A stretch of 64,000 nucleotides of DNA from Burhinus oedicnemus. Its lineage: Eukaryota; Chordata; Aves; Charadriiformes; Burhinidae. Below the pieces are notes generated by a model. It made no database searches, was not told where the DNA came from, and was given only the letters and a program-made list of their open reading frames with translations. The stretch's first letter is position 1, and each line of letters begins with the position of its first letter. The position numbers were made by a program, and so were the translations under genes. This document shows positions 11,851 to 23,735 of the stretch, in pieces. The DNA is taken from contig VFFE01007486.1 in NCBI GenBank assembly GCA_008921705.1, positions 4,285,044 to 4,349,043 on the forward strand. Reading direction: 5' to 3'.

Positions 11851-14800
11851 TGTGTGCAGTAGACCATGGAAAGACGAGTTGTGGGGAGAAAGATGTTCTG
11901 CATCAGTACCTTGGAAGAGGACTCTGGCTTCAGTCATTGGCCCTTACCTAGCCATTGCAGTGAAAAAGCCAGTAAAAAAATATTTTCTGGCCCCAGAAAG
12001 AGACTGTATTGTGCCATGAAGAATATAACCTGATCTCGTTCTAACACTTTCTCACATTGCAGAGAGTCTAACAACAAATGTTAAGCTTAAAAGAAAATTT
12101 TCTTGTTTATTACCTATCTGTTCTTGCTTATTATCTTATTATCTATGTGCCTATCATTATTTTTCTTGTTTATTACACTTTTTATCTCAAGTGGATTTAA
12201 ACTCCATAAAATACAGATTAAAAACACAGAATGCAAAAGTAAGTATTTAAACCTTTTGTTGAAATCTCTTCCTCACTATTTATGTGTATACATGTATATA
12301 AACATAGATACGATTACAAGCAAATTTTATTCACACAGTTATGGGAAGACAGAAATAAATATCACTGGTCTTCACATGGCCTTCATATTTGTATTTTCAA
12401 ATATTTAACAGTTACAAATCTGTACAGCTTCTTAATAAAATGCAAATAGCTTTTCTAAATACTTGTATGTTTAGGTATATTTACTTCTCGTATTGCAAAA
12501 AGATATTGTACAATACGGTATTAAAAAGAAAACATACATAAAATGGGATTATATTCCATCACCATACTTATCGTACTACAGAATTATTCTTTCTACAGGT
12601 ACTAGGCTTTGATAGTAATTTAGGGAACTTTTAACTTTTAATTTTTGAGGAATGAGGCAAACTATAAACAAAGTTCAAAAATTTTTTTCCTAATTATTTT
12701 CTAATTGTTTAATCAAATTAAACCACAACACTGTAACCTTAATGAATTCCTAGAACATGTTACTCATGGTTATTTTAACCATAGCAATGTGTTTGCCTCA
12801 GAATATATTCTCATTAAGTTCCTATCTTATTACAGCCCTGATGTTAAAGGAACACTCTACATAATTTCAAGTAGCTGGAACAATGAGAGCTGAGTCTTTG
12901 CTTAGAGTTAAGAATGTAAGTGCTTTGCTGGACCAAAGCCACTATGTTTAATACTGAATCTGGTTTGTGAAGACCTCTTTCTGCCAAAACGCATGTTAGT
13001 AAAAACCAAAAAGTTTTGGTTTGGCAAAGAGACATTAAAAAATGGTTGAGAAGAATAATTTTTAGTGAAAGTATGCCACAGAGCATAGATTAGCCGGGGG
13101 AGTAGGTCTTACTCTGTTGGTAGAAGAAACAGGTTTAAATCACTTTTCTGATTGACTTGAAGCAAAGATTTTGTTTCGGGTCACTCTGAATTGAAAAAAG
13201 TATGGACTTTCACTGTAGAACTTCTAAACTCTTAAGTTTGGAATAAGCGCCCTTCCCGGTAGGGTGTGGAGATTTCTCACCCTCCCATGCTTTTCTTGAA
13301 TTCATTCTATGCTGATACAAAAAGAGATTTCAATACCAATTTTCTGTGTATGACAAGGAAATGCTCCCACTGCAGATCTATCCAGCAATTTGCAAAGCCC
13401 AGCCCTCAGTAAGAACAGGATCTCTAATAGGCAAACCACACAAGAAACCCTGCAATACTATGATAAGGTAAATACTATGGTACGTGAAATAAACTGATTT
13501 TATTGTTTATTAAGAAACTGCTTTTCTTTAACCTTTCTTTTTCTTCAACAGCGGTAGACAGAGACCTGTCTGAAGAAGGCAGAGGAGATCACTGAGTGAT
13601 TCCACAGGTCAGTCTAAAGTCTATGTGGGACTTTCTAAAGAATTTTTAAATCATTTCAGCTAAACTGATTTTAAAGTCAGAAAGTATAGGACGAGTCTGA
13701 AATATCTTTATCATACCGTGCCATAAAATCTTCAGCAAGATGTTTTCTTTGGAGACCAGTTGTTTGAGGCTAAAAAATTTCAAAGTATGTTGGATGTCAC
13801 TTCAGTTCCTTATCCTCAGAGGAGACACAGTGCTGCTGTGACAAGAATGCCAGTCTAACTGGCAGTGAATAAGATAAGGGAAGTTTGCAGTTCATTGAAA
13901 ATGTTGAAAAAGATTGATTTAATCTATTTTGGATGGAAACCACATTAAAAATACAAAACCAAAAAAACCAGAACATTTTTTACAAACCAGAAAACCACTT
14001 TCAAGTACCTCCAATCTTAGCTTATTTCTTGTTGAAATGGCTTCAGAAGTCAAGAAAATATTTCAGTAAAAACCCATCAACCCCCTTACACAACTAAAGA
14101 TTCAGGGGGTACTACAGTTCAAATCACTTTGCAGAACCAATTTAACAGTTTTGCAGAAGACAGATTGGAAGCTGTAGATCATATCGTTCTTTTCCAGTGT
14201 GATTTCTAGCTGGCCACTGATAGCTCTAAGCCATAGAACTTAATGATGATATTAAGAAAGCCTATTTTACACAGGGTTTTTTTTACAAGAAGTTGGCATT
14301 TAGCAGTCATAAACAGCAGCAAAGCAATATTGTGGCTTAACACTGTTTTAGTTGTAGCGATGATGTGGTAGGAAGTGGGTGTCAAGTTCCCTTGGTAACA
14401 AATAGACGATAAACGACACACTCTGAATCACCAATGAATCATTAAGAGAGTTCTGCTTCTGATTTTTGGCTTTTATTTCCAGATTCTAAAATTACGATTG
14501 TTTTAAGATGGTGGATGAAGGTGAACACTTCACAGCATTCACAAGTGTGTGGTAAGGATTAGATTGTTATTGGACCTCCTAACACCGTGAAAACAGGAAG
14601 CTTTAACAACCAGCATTACTGGTTTTTTTCAGATAATGTCATTTAGAGTTAAAGGGTGTCCAGGTTCTTTGTAGAACAACATAGAGGATGAGGGTAGAGG
14701 TATGAACTCTCAGTGGCCAGCAGCAGAACCGCTAAGTTCAGCACAGTTCAGGGAGGTCTGGGTTTCGCTCACAGAGTTTACAAGAGCTCAGGCCCTGTAA

Positions 14801-17249
14801 GCACATGCTGAACTATGCACTGTGCTGGAAAATGAACTACAATACCTTTTACTGTGAATAAATATACGGATTTTGATAACCAATCAAAACAAAGTGATAA
14901 CATATGCTAATTTGAGCAACCGGATCTCCCTCAAACTTAAGACATGATGCCACGAGCGAAAGTAAGAAATGGCAGGCTGTTAAAGGGAACAACAAGATTA
15001 TCTACTTGGAGTTTGTGTGTGTGTGCATGTGCACGTATGTATGTGCATACATAGGTTCATTATGTGCATGTATAGTCATTATCATCAGTATTAGTGTTGA
15101 AATTGTTTTAAAAAGAAGTTGCAAAGGCAATATCAGAGTTCAGACTGTCACTTTTGAATGGGTTTAATTACATAAATTAAAATATTTACTACAAAGACAG
15201 ACATAAAATTTATTCTGCATTGGTTCTTAATTCAGTGGGAGTTCGTTCAATAAGACCTGGACCAGCTGAAGGTCTAGGCTCTGGTGCCTTGACACACCAG
15301 TTGGAACTGGACAGCAATCAGATCCATCCTCTCAGAAGCTTTACCCTCCACTGGTTTTGTCTGTTCAGTGCTGTTCACTGCACTCACGGGGTAGGCAGGA
15401 CCAGAAAGAGCCTGGGGAAGTTTTAGTAAAGCAAGTGAAGAAATTTATCTTGCAGGTTTTCTATCTGAACACTGCTAGATGTGAATATTTACAGCAACAT
15501 TTGGGTATTTATTGCCAAAACCTGGACTGGCTGTAGTTTTGTTTTCTGTTATTAAGTGATTGCATTGAATTAGCAACAGTCTAGTAATAGAATCTATCCA
15601 GGCCTCTGTGATGGTTGTCACATACATTACAACACTCCTGAGAATAGTTGAGTTACAATATGCAAATGATGTTGGTAGAAAATCACTTTAGGATTAGCTA
15701 GGGCTATGACATAGTGACAGTGTAATGGCTATGATGAAAATGAAGTGTTCCTTATAGACTCACAACATTATATGCTCTGTATTAACCCTCGCATTTCTAC
15801 CAAAACAAATTTCCACAGAAGAAAAACACCATGCTGTATGTCAGACTGATTTATCTTTTTTGTCATCTAAGCTCTAATAACCCTTTTGTGAAGTGTTTAA
15901 CTCTGGTTAGAAGAAAATTAACAAATTCAAAACTGGTTCTGCCTGCCATCCCAGGGCACAGTAAAGAGTAGGTTTAAATTAGTGCATAGGCTATTATCTT
16001 GGGAACACCACCACCACTACTTTTCTTGACTTTTGACTTTTCTGGTGCATATTTTAAATTATAAAAGCACATTCAAATGTGCAAGATCATGCTGGGTTAT
16101 TCCATATCCTTTTCTTTCTAAGTTGAATTCAATGATAAAAATTTGCTTCCAGCAAAAGCTTTCAAAGCAAAGACACTGTGTTCTTGACTGTTACTCTCTT
16201 TCTGTCTTATGAAATTGTATGTACATTCTCCCAACTTGGAAATCAATGTTTTTAAGAAAATGAGCAGTTATTGATGTCTTTACCGGAACTAAGTAGTTTC
16301 TTCTTCCATACCTATTACATTGAATGGTAGTGAATGAATCTCTCTATAGATCCAAAGGTGAAAATTGAAGCTAAAGTCTTAAAGAAATTTCTCCCACCTG
16401 TAAATGTGTGCTTGAATGTTGAGGCTGTGCAGTCAAAAGCACAATGTAATCCACATCATGCCAGTTTGTGCTCTTGTCAGTAGCAATTAATGAATCTTAA
16501 CATGAGAACATGATAAACTAGTTGGCCAGTTAGACCAAGATTGACTCTGACCTTGACTTGATACAGGTTCTTGTCCACTCTGATTTTTGTAGTATCAGAC
16601 TTCAGAATAAAGCCTCCATAACCACAAGGAAAACTGAAGCCCATAATTCTCTATTGATAAAGCCCAAGACATCTCTGCACTTGAAATTAATGGACATAAG
16701 TGTTGACTCAAAGGTTGAGCAAGGAAGGCTGAACATGGTCAGCTGACTATGTTTTCGCTGATTCCTGATACACACCGCCAGCTACTCAGCATAGCTTTAT
16801 GTATGTCATGGACTTCAGCCACCCTGAAGATCACACCAGGGCAGCTTCGTCAAGTGCTTTTCACGGACTATTGACCTCAGTTCTCCCAAATACAGGTGAT
16901 TCCTCCACATGCTACAATTGCTGACCAAATCTTCACAGAGCAGAACTCTGATTAAAAGGTGAATGCCTGTTCATGCTGCAGACTCCATCTCTATTTCTCA
17001 GTTGCAGTATCCCAGGTGCTAAATTTGCCTAAGTATTTAAGGTCTAAGAACTGTTTCACATTGTCTGAGTCACATTAGAAGATAGATTTAGCCTTGTCAA
17101 AAGAAAACTAGGCCAGTTTGCCTGTGAAGAGACTGATGTGTCTAACATTTTTTTTAGTTCCTTATACCCTCAGTAGAAGAGTTAGTTATCCGTCTAAAAT
17201 TAACTGGAGAAGATTTCATAAATTTCCTGTGCATCCAAAGAGATGGATC

Positions 17250-17275
17250 TCTATCTACCATCTATGGTAGATAGA
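17250..17275. repeat. Perfect inverted repeat, 12-bp arms, 2-nt spacer
   Basis: The arms TCTATCTACCAT and ATGGTAGATAGA are exact reverse complements around a CT spacer. The sequence could form a cruciform or hairpin. No function is implied by its surroundings. Confidence 0.85.
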
Positions 17276-18989
17276 CTGGCTTTTCCTGTCCTGGTCTCCA
17301 AAGATGTCTCTCTCTTGTCTGTTGATTGTACAGGGAATGTAGGTGCCTGTGTTAGCGGACTCCCATTTCCTGGGGCAAGGTAAATAAAACTATGGCAAGG
17401 CAGCACTAAAATGAGACCCTGAGTCAGGAGACTGTTTCACCCTAAAGATTTTTGCCGAAGCTGCACACAGTTAGTGGGAGCGATTGGCATCATCTAGCTC
17501 ACCATGCTGGCAGCCCATCTGAACAAAGTTGGGAAGCACATGGTCTGTACCAAAGTAAAGTTTCACTGACTCTGGATCAATGGTGAGAAAAATTCTGTAA
17601 GTTTTTGATGAACTAACCCAAACATATGTATTCAGCATTTACATGTTTTCAAATATAGCAAGTGCTTATACTGACATTTAAATTTCACAAGTACAAAGTT
17701 TCTGCTTTCACAGACTAATCTGATGCATCTCTAAGACGTAGTTTTTCCTTTGTGATATTGTGCAATATTTTTTTCTCATTTTTTTGGTTTCTACTTCCTT
17801 AGTTAAGGAGCAAAATAAAAAGTATACCTTGGGAGTTTAGGAAGTTATTAAGAAGAGAAACTTATTCGGAAAAGGAACTTCTTGTTTCTCATAGATGGCA
17901 GACTCAGACAGAAGATGTGTCTTTTCTGTCTCTTTTTTTTTTTTTCCCCCAGCTACGACATACACTCTGGTTATTTGACTCATTATATTCCACCACAGAA
18001 ATCATAACTGAACATTGTCCTTTTGTTTACCTTCTTCAAACAAAGTCCTATGTCTGAATATACAGCCTTTTCCAGACAGATGTTTTTATTTTACAGCTGT
18101 AACCTCTACAGTTTCACCTGGCCAGCTTCACCTCAGTATTTCATCAGTGTCACAGGTGGAGATCATTTGCTATGACTTCAAGGTTATTATTCTTTCTCTT
18201 TGCAGATGAGAGATAACAGATAAGCTATTATTGTCCCTGAGGGGAAATTATTTTCTCTTGTACTAGCAATGAGTCAGCAACATGTTATGATGAATGTGAT
18301 CATCTCACTGCATGAATTTTCAGGCAACTATACACAGGGCGTTAGCTTGTTTGCTGTGCATTATCTGTTTCTTGTTGAAGTATTGCATTCAGAGAATCTT
18401 CCTAGGTTGAAACAACAATATAAATAAAATAGTATGAGAAAACAAAAAAAAAAAGCTTTTATGCACAGCATGAAATAAAGTAATTCATTTTACCCAGGCC
18501 CTGTCATATCTTTACTTTCTAAATTTGTTTGTTTGTAGATATAGGATGCATGTCTGTTATGTGTTTGACTTCTATCACATTTTTAATATTCTTGATACCT
18601 GGAACCACCTGTATTCAAAAGGGTCCCACGGAGGCAAGCAAAGCCCCTGTTATTGCCTGCATCACCAGAGAGCAATCCAGTGCAGAAGAGGCTCCTGCTT
18701 TGGAGCCATTGAGATCTACAAGGTGCCCTTCCTCTCCCTACCTGAAATTTTAGGGAAAATCAGAGATGAGTGCATAGCAAAATCACAAACTTTCATATGT
18801 AACCAGATCAGGTGCTTTGCCATTCAGATAATGGTCCCGGATTTGGCTACACTTACTCTGTTCTGTGATGACTGGCTCTTGACCACTCTGTTTTTTCCTC
18901 AGCTTCATTTTACACTTTGATTCTTACCCTCTTTCCTTCAACATCCTTCCATACTCTTTTTTTTTCTATTTACTTTAGTCCTTTCTAGT

Positions 18990-20245
18990 CAATAAGGAAA
19001 TTGGGAGTGGTCAACATGGATTCACCAAGGGAAAATCATACTTGACCAATCTATAATGGCATGACTGGCTGGGTAGATGAGAGGAGAGCAGTGGATGTCG
19101 TCTACCTTGACTTCAGCAAGGCTTTTGACACTGTCTCCAATAACATCCTCACAAGTAAGCTTAGGAAGTGTGGGTTAGATGAGTGGACAGTGAGGTGGCT
19201 TGAGAACTGGCTGAATGGCAGAGCTCAGAGGGTTGTCATCAGCAGCGCAGAGTCTAGTTGGAGGCCTGTAACTAGCGGTGTTCCCCAGGGGTCAGTACTG
19301 GGTCCAGTCTTGTTCAACATATTCATCAATTACCTGGATGAGGGGACAGAGTGTACCCTCAGCAAGTTTGCTGATGACACAAAACTGGAAGGACTGGCTA
19401 ATACCAGAGGGCTGTGCTGCCATTCAGCAAGACCGGGACAGGCTAGAGTGAGGAGAGGAACCTAATGAAGTTCAACAAGGGCAAGCGTAGGGTCCTGCAC
19501 TTGGGGAGGAATAACCCCATGCACCAGTATAGGTTAGGGGGTGACCTGCTGGAAAGCAGCTCTGCAGAATGGGACCAGGCAGTCCTGGTGGACAAGTTGA
19601 CCATGAGCCAGCAATGTGCCCTTGTGGCCAAGAAGGCCAATGGTATCCTGGCGTGCATTAAAAAGTGTGTGGCCAGCAGGTCATATGAGGTTATCCTCCC
19701 CCTCTACCCTGGTGAGGCTGCATCTGGAGTACTGTGTCCAGTTCTGGGCTCCCCAGTTCAAGAAAGACAAGGAACTACTGCACAGAGTCCAGCGGAGGGC
19801 TACAAAGATGATCAAGGGACTGGGGCATCTCTCTTATGAGGAAAGGCTGAGAGACTTGGGTCTGTTTAGTCTGGAGAAGAGAAGACTGAGAGGGGATCTC
19901 ATCAATGCTGATGAATATCTAAAGGGTAGGTGTCAAGAGGATGGGGCCAGACTCTTTGGTGGTGCCCAGCAACAGGACAAGGGGCAATGGGTACAAACTG
20001 GAATACAGGAAATTCCGTCTGAACATGAAGAAAAACTTCTTTGCTTTGAGGGTGACAGAGCACTGGAACAGGCTGCCCAGAGAGGTTGTGGAGTCTCCTT
20101 CTCTGGAGATATACAAAACCCTCCTGGATGCCATCCTGTGCAACCTGCCCTAGGTGAAGCTGCTTCGGCAGGGGGGTTGGACTAGATGATCTCTGCAGGT
20201 CCCTTCCAACACCTGCCAGTCTGTGATTTTGTGTGATTCTGTGAA
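18990..20245 (+). mobile_element. CR1 LINE, 5'-truncated, with partial reverse transcriptase and intact 3' end
   Basis: A chicken-repeat-1 non-LTR retrotransposon copy. The frame at 19,061-19,465 encodes the C-terminal part of the reverse transcriptase: a [11 protein letters not shown] palm motif, [11 protein letters not shown], and the catalytic FADD at 19,367-19,378. The protein then continues only by changing frame near 19,400-19,465, again around 19,560-19,740, and around 19,930, ending in the family's [20 protein letters not shown] C-terminus near 20,100-20,155. The copy is therefore dead. It ends in the typical CR1 3' region with repeats of the ATTCTGTGA type (20,215-20,245). The left edge near 18,990-19,005 is approximate. 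Most of the element (endonuclease, ORF1, 5' UTR) is missing, the usual result of incomplete reverse transcription. Confidence 0.93.
19061..20155 (+). pseudogene. CR1 ORF2 remnant (reverse transcriptase, frameshifted)
   Basis: This is the coding part of the CR1 copy. The first segment keeps the catalytic two-aspartate motif and the PQGSVLGP motif. Frameshifts and small deletions then split the rest into three further overlapping frames (19,465-19,839, 19,616-20,185, 19,941-20,153). No functional enzyme can be made. The missing N-terminal part would have carried the endonuclease and the first reverse transcriptase motifs. Confidence 0.9.
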
Positions 20246-23200
20246 ACTAACATGAAAATGCTGCCCTGATACAGCTCAAATATATAATTATTTTACCACT
20301 TCCTCTACCTTGGGTCTTCCCTTTCTATTTGCTCGATAAGCTTTACAGGAAATCTCTGTCTCTATTTGTATAGATGCTAGACAGAATCATGCGGGGCATC
20401 ATTCTTTTTTCGCCTTCAGGCACTACCAAATAGCATCATATATTCTTAAATTAAGATCTATAATTTGTTGACAGAGAAGCTCACCTGCAGAAGTGTTTCT
20501 TTCTTCTTTCTGCTTTCTACTTTCCTCCCAGATCAACATGCAAACTTTTAAACTAAGATTCTTCATCTGGAACCATGGAGTTACATGTTTCACAGGCTGA
20601 TCCTTAAACCTGCGTTTTGAAGCTTTTTTACTTTGTGCGGTTAATGACCAGATGAGAGTCAGGCCCACAATGTAATTACACCAGGATGTCAAAGTACCGC
20701 ACAGCAGCAGAGGCAAAGCAGGTCTCAGGCTGTGACATGCATGAGGGAAAGCAACCTGGTGTAATTCTGTCAATGTTATATTGTACTTTCAAGTATTTAC
20801 TCTCATCATTTAAATGTTTGATGGTAGTAGATTCTGAGCTTTTTTTGAGGAAGGCTGTTTTAGACCACTCACGTAATAAGCCAGAGCAGTGATCGTTGGC
20901 CTTATCTTCATTTTTAACATTATTCACTGAATAAAGAAGGCAAATATGTTTAGCCAACACTTTTTGAAGTATGCTTATGTTTTGAAAAGTTGTGAATGTA
21001 ATAAATCAACCTAGATGTCTGAGACAACTGTATTTCACCTACCCGCCACAGGATTTATCAGGGAAATAGCTAATAAGGGTTAGTTTTGTACAGTAAATGT
21101 AGCCCTTGAACTACACTTACTGTTACTGCAACGGTCCACTGAACCTTTAAAAAAACTGTAGGGCATACAGGCAGCATGGGAGGTTAGGGTATAAGAAGAG
21201 AGACTAGGGAAGGAGATGTGGCTGGAAGAAGGGCTGGGGGAAGGGGTGGAGGTGACCTCTAAGAAGTCACCTGTTGGTTATACTGTGCAGATGTTATGTT
21301 GGCTGGCACTCTAAAAAGAAATGACGGAGGGAAGAAAAAAAAGAAGCAGAGGAATGGCATTTCTTTCAGTCCTGTGAAACAGAATACGCCCAGTTGTTAA
21401 GGCCATCCTTTAATCTGAGTTATTTCGATGTGAACAGAATTACCTGTATTGACCGGTTGTCTCTGGAGTGAAAGAGCACAAGGGCAATAAAAAGTTAGGC
21501 AGCACCTGGGCCCGGCCGATGCCTGCCCTGAGCTCAGTGGGAACATGCTGGGGTTCACCAGGAGCTCCACTGAAAGTCTCAGACTGGTTTGCATAGCGAA
21601 ACAGTAGCTTTTAATTTCTGCTAATTTTCTCTTGACCTACCTGTTGAGTTATACCTCAAGTTCCCTTCTGAGATGTGAAAGAAAGCAGAGGAACTGGAAA
21701 GATTTTTCTTAAGTCAGAGGGGCTTGGGGGTTTCTTGTGGGGAGGAGATTAAGTTAAAACAATGTCACCTTTTACTGAGAGACTGTCATTGATGACAATT
21801 TAGAAATATCTGGAAATAATTTATTCTTTCTTTCCATTTGTCCCCTGAGGCACTGTGCACTTGTGTCCTTTGGATACAGTTGTAAAGCCTTTTGTCTTTT
21901 GTTATCAGTTCCCATTCTTTATATTTCCCCTTCAGGGAAGAAAACTTCTCTTTAAGTGAAGAGTCAGTCTTAAAACAACACAAACAAAAAGCAGGTGGAC
22001 TACTTATTTTAGATAAAAGGATATATTCTTGAAAGTAATTTGGTTTGTCTGTTTCTGTTGCTCATGTCAGACCTATTCACTTCACCTGCAGAAGTAATCT
22101 GACTTCAGTTATTTCCAAACTTTGGACTAAACTTCTATCAAAAGACAAGAGCACAGATGTGTCTACTACAACTTGCACCTCAAACTTTGTAATAGGCTCA
22201 AGAAAGCAGTGTGTGGATGTGTTCAGCTTTCAAAAAGTAAATGTTTATCTCTTTGAGGACAAATGTTTCAAATTTTCTTCCTAAATTAGGAAGAATATAT
22301 TTACAAAATGGCTAATTAAACCAAAATATACTCATAAAGCATCCTCTTAAGGATGAGGATTGATCACTTCTTTTCTGGAAGATTGTAAAGACATGATTGT
22401 TATTTTGGGGTTCTTATTCACAAGCAAAATATTCTTGTTATTTTTTTTGCCTTCAGTGGCAACATTCTCCTGTAATGTAAAATACAGACTGTTACTTGCT
22501 CATCACAATACATTAAATATATGGCCTGATCAAGGACTTATTCCAAATAATATTTGTGTCACTGAGGAATGTATTTCTGTGATGTTTTCTTTAGTCATGT
22601 GTGCACAGAATTTCCTCTGTGCACAGAATCTCCTGCATCTCATCATTCTGGAGACTCTGCAGACAAATTACCTGCCTTTCATCTTTGTGCTAGAGGGAGG
22701 AAAAAAGATTACTAGAGGAAAAAAAAGGCTTAGTAAGAGTGTTTGTGTAGTAGAGTTGGAATGTGAGACAGAGATAACAATTTCAGGAAGAAAGACTTGA
22801 AGCAGAATGGAAAAGGAAGATGAGAAGATAAGTTATTCCTTCTTTTACTTTCTCCACTACTTTATAAAATTCTTTAGCTTTTATTTAATAAAATGTACCA
22901 TTTATTAAATGTGCATTTATGAAATGTACTATTGTTACTGTTAACCTTCTGATGGATGAACAAGTCTCAGGGAAGAATTTTGATTTGGCTGGAGAAGAAG
23001 GAAGGGAACATACTAATCTGTTTTTCCTTTCCTTTGAAGCAATGTTAGGAAGTAATGCTCAAGTAAATTAGAGAAGCGTAAAAATACAGCATAGGATCTA
23101 GTTCCTCTTCCTTGATACAAACAGGACTAGCCTTCTAATCAGACATGATTATACAAGGAATTTCATAATAAAGTAGAGCAGAATCTGCCCAAATGATGCC

Positions 23201-23519
23201 CAAAAGAAGATCTGGGAACTTTGATTTTACTTCATCCGTTTCAGGGACTGCCAGACCTTGGATATGATGGTCTTAGACTAAAAGTTTCAGAATGTTTCAG
23301 AATTTTCAGATCTTTTCCCCCCACCCCCAACACTTTCAGCATTTCAGCATATTTGCTCACAGTCACTGTCCTGGAGAGAGAGAGAGAGAGACACCGATCT
23401 CCTCGGCATTCCTGTGGGTGGAAAGCTGCTTCATCAAAGTCTTGCAGGAAAATCTGAGAAGTCTGATATGCTCAAGTGCGTGGTTAAGTTTGGTGGACGT
23501 TGATACAGCCATAGGAAGT

Positions 23520-23610
23520 GGGTAGTACCGGACGCTTCACACTGGAGAGAATTGAACCTGAGGTCCAGTATCTGTGTCCTAACCACAAGGCTGAGTAGTA
23601 GCCTGAGTGA
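23520..23610 (-). mobile_element. tRNA-derived SINE head (amniote type), diverged
   Basis: On the minus strand there is an A-box-like AGCCTTGTGGTTAGGACA (about 23,575-23,593), then a B-box GGTTCAATTCT (about 23,549-23,559). This is the layout of tRNA-related SINEs such as MIR and reptilian polIII SINEs. The spacing between boxes is about 9 nt shorter than in MIR, so it is an old, deleted copy. A functional tRNA is unlikely: no cloverleaf acceptor stem is seen. Confidence 0.45.
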
Positions 23611-23687
23611 GATGCTGCCCTGGCGGTTGAAGCTGATTCACTCGTGCTGGCAGGAATGCAGGTGTCATGGGGTGAAGACAAAAGCAG

Positions 23688-23735
23688 GTAAAAGAGAGCC
23701 TAGTCTAGTGGTTGGAGTATCCTGTTAAGGGACAC
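23688..23735 (+). mobile_element. Second tRNA-SINE head fragment (A box only)
   Basis: GCCTAGTCTAGTGGTTGGAGTATC resembles the GCCTAGTGGTTAGAGCA start of reptilian/avian tRNA SINEs. No B box follows at the expected distance, so only the first part survives. It faces away from the minus-strand head about 80 bp to its left. Confidence 0.35.

Larger units (their letters stand above)
10334..18989. other. AT-rich intergenic DNA, no gene recognised
   Basis: No coding exon or RNA gene was recognised. Contents noted separately are a MIR/tRNA-SINE tail remnant near 11.8 kb and a perfect 12-bp-arm inverted repeat at 17,250-17,275. The overlapping frames at 18,525-18,920 look like chance ORFs: no family resemblance and no splice or start context. 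Confidence 0.6.

Noticed and set aside
18525..18920. 131-codon plus-strand frame as a gene
   Set aside because: It overlaps another open frame on the same strand, shows no domain, and has no splice or promoter context. Probably chance.
23520..23610. Functional tRNA gene
   Set aside because: A- and B-box-like motifs are present, but the spacing is too short and no acceptor stem or full cloverleaf can be drawn.
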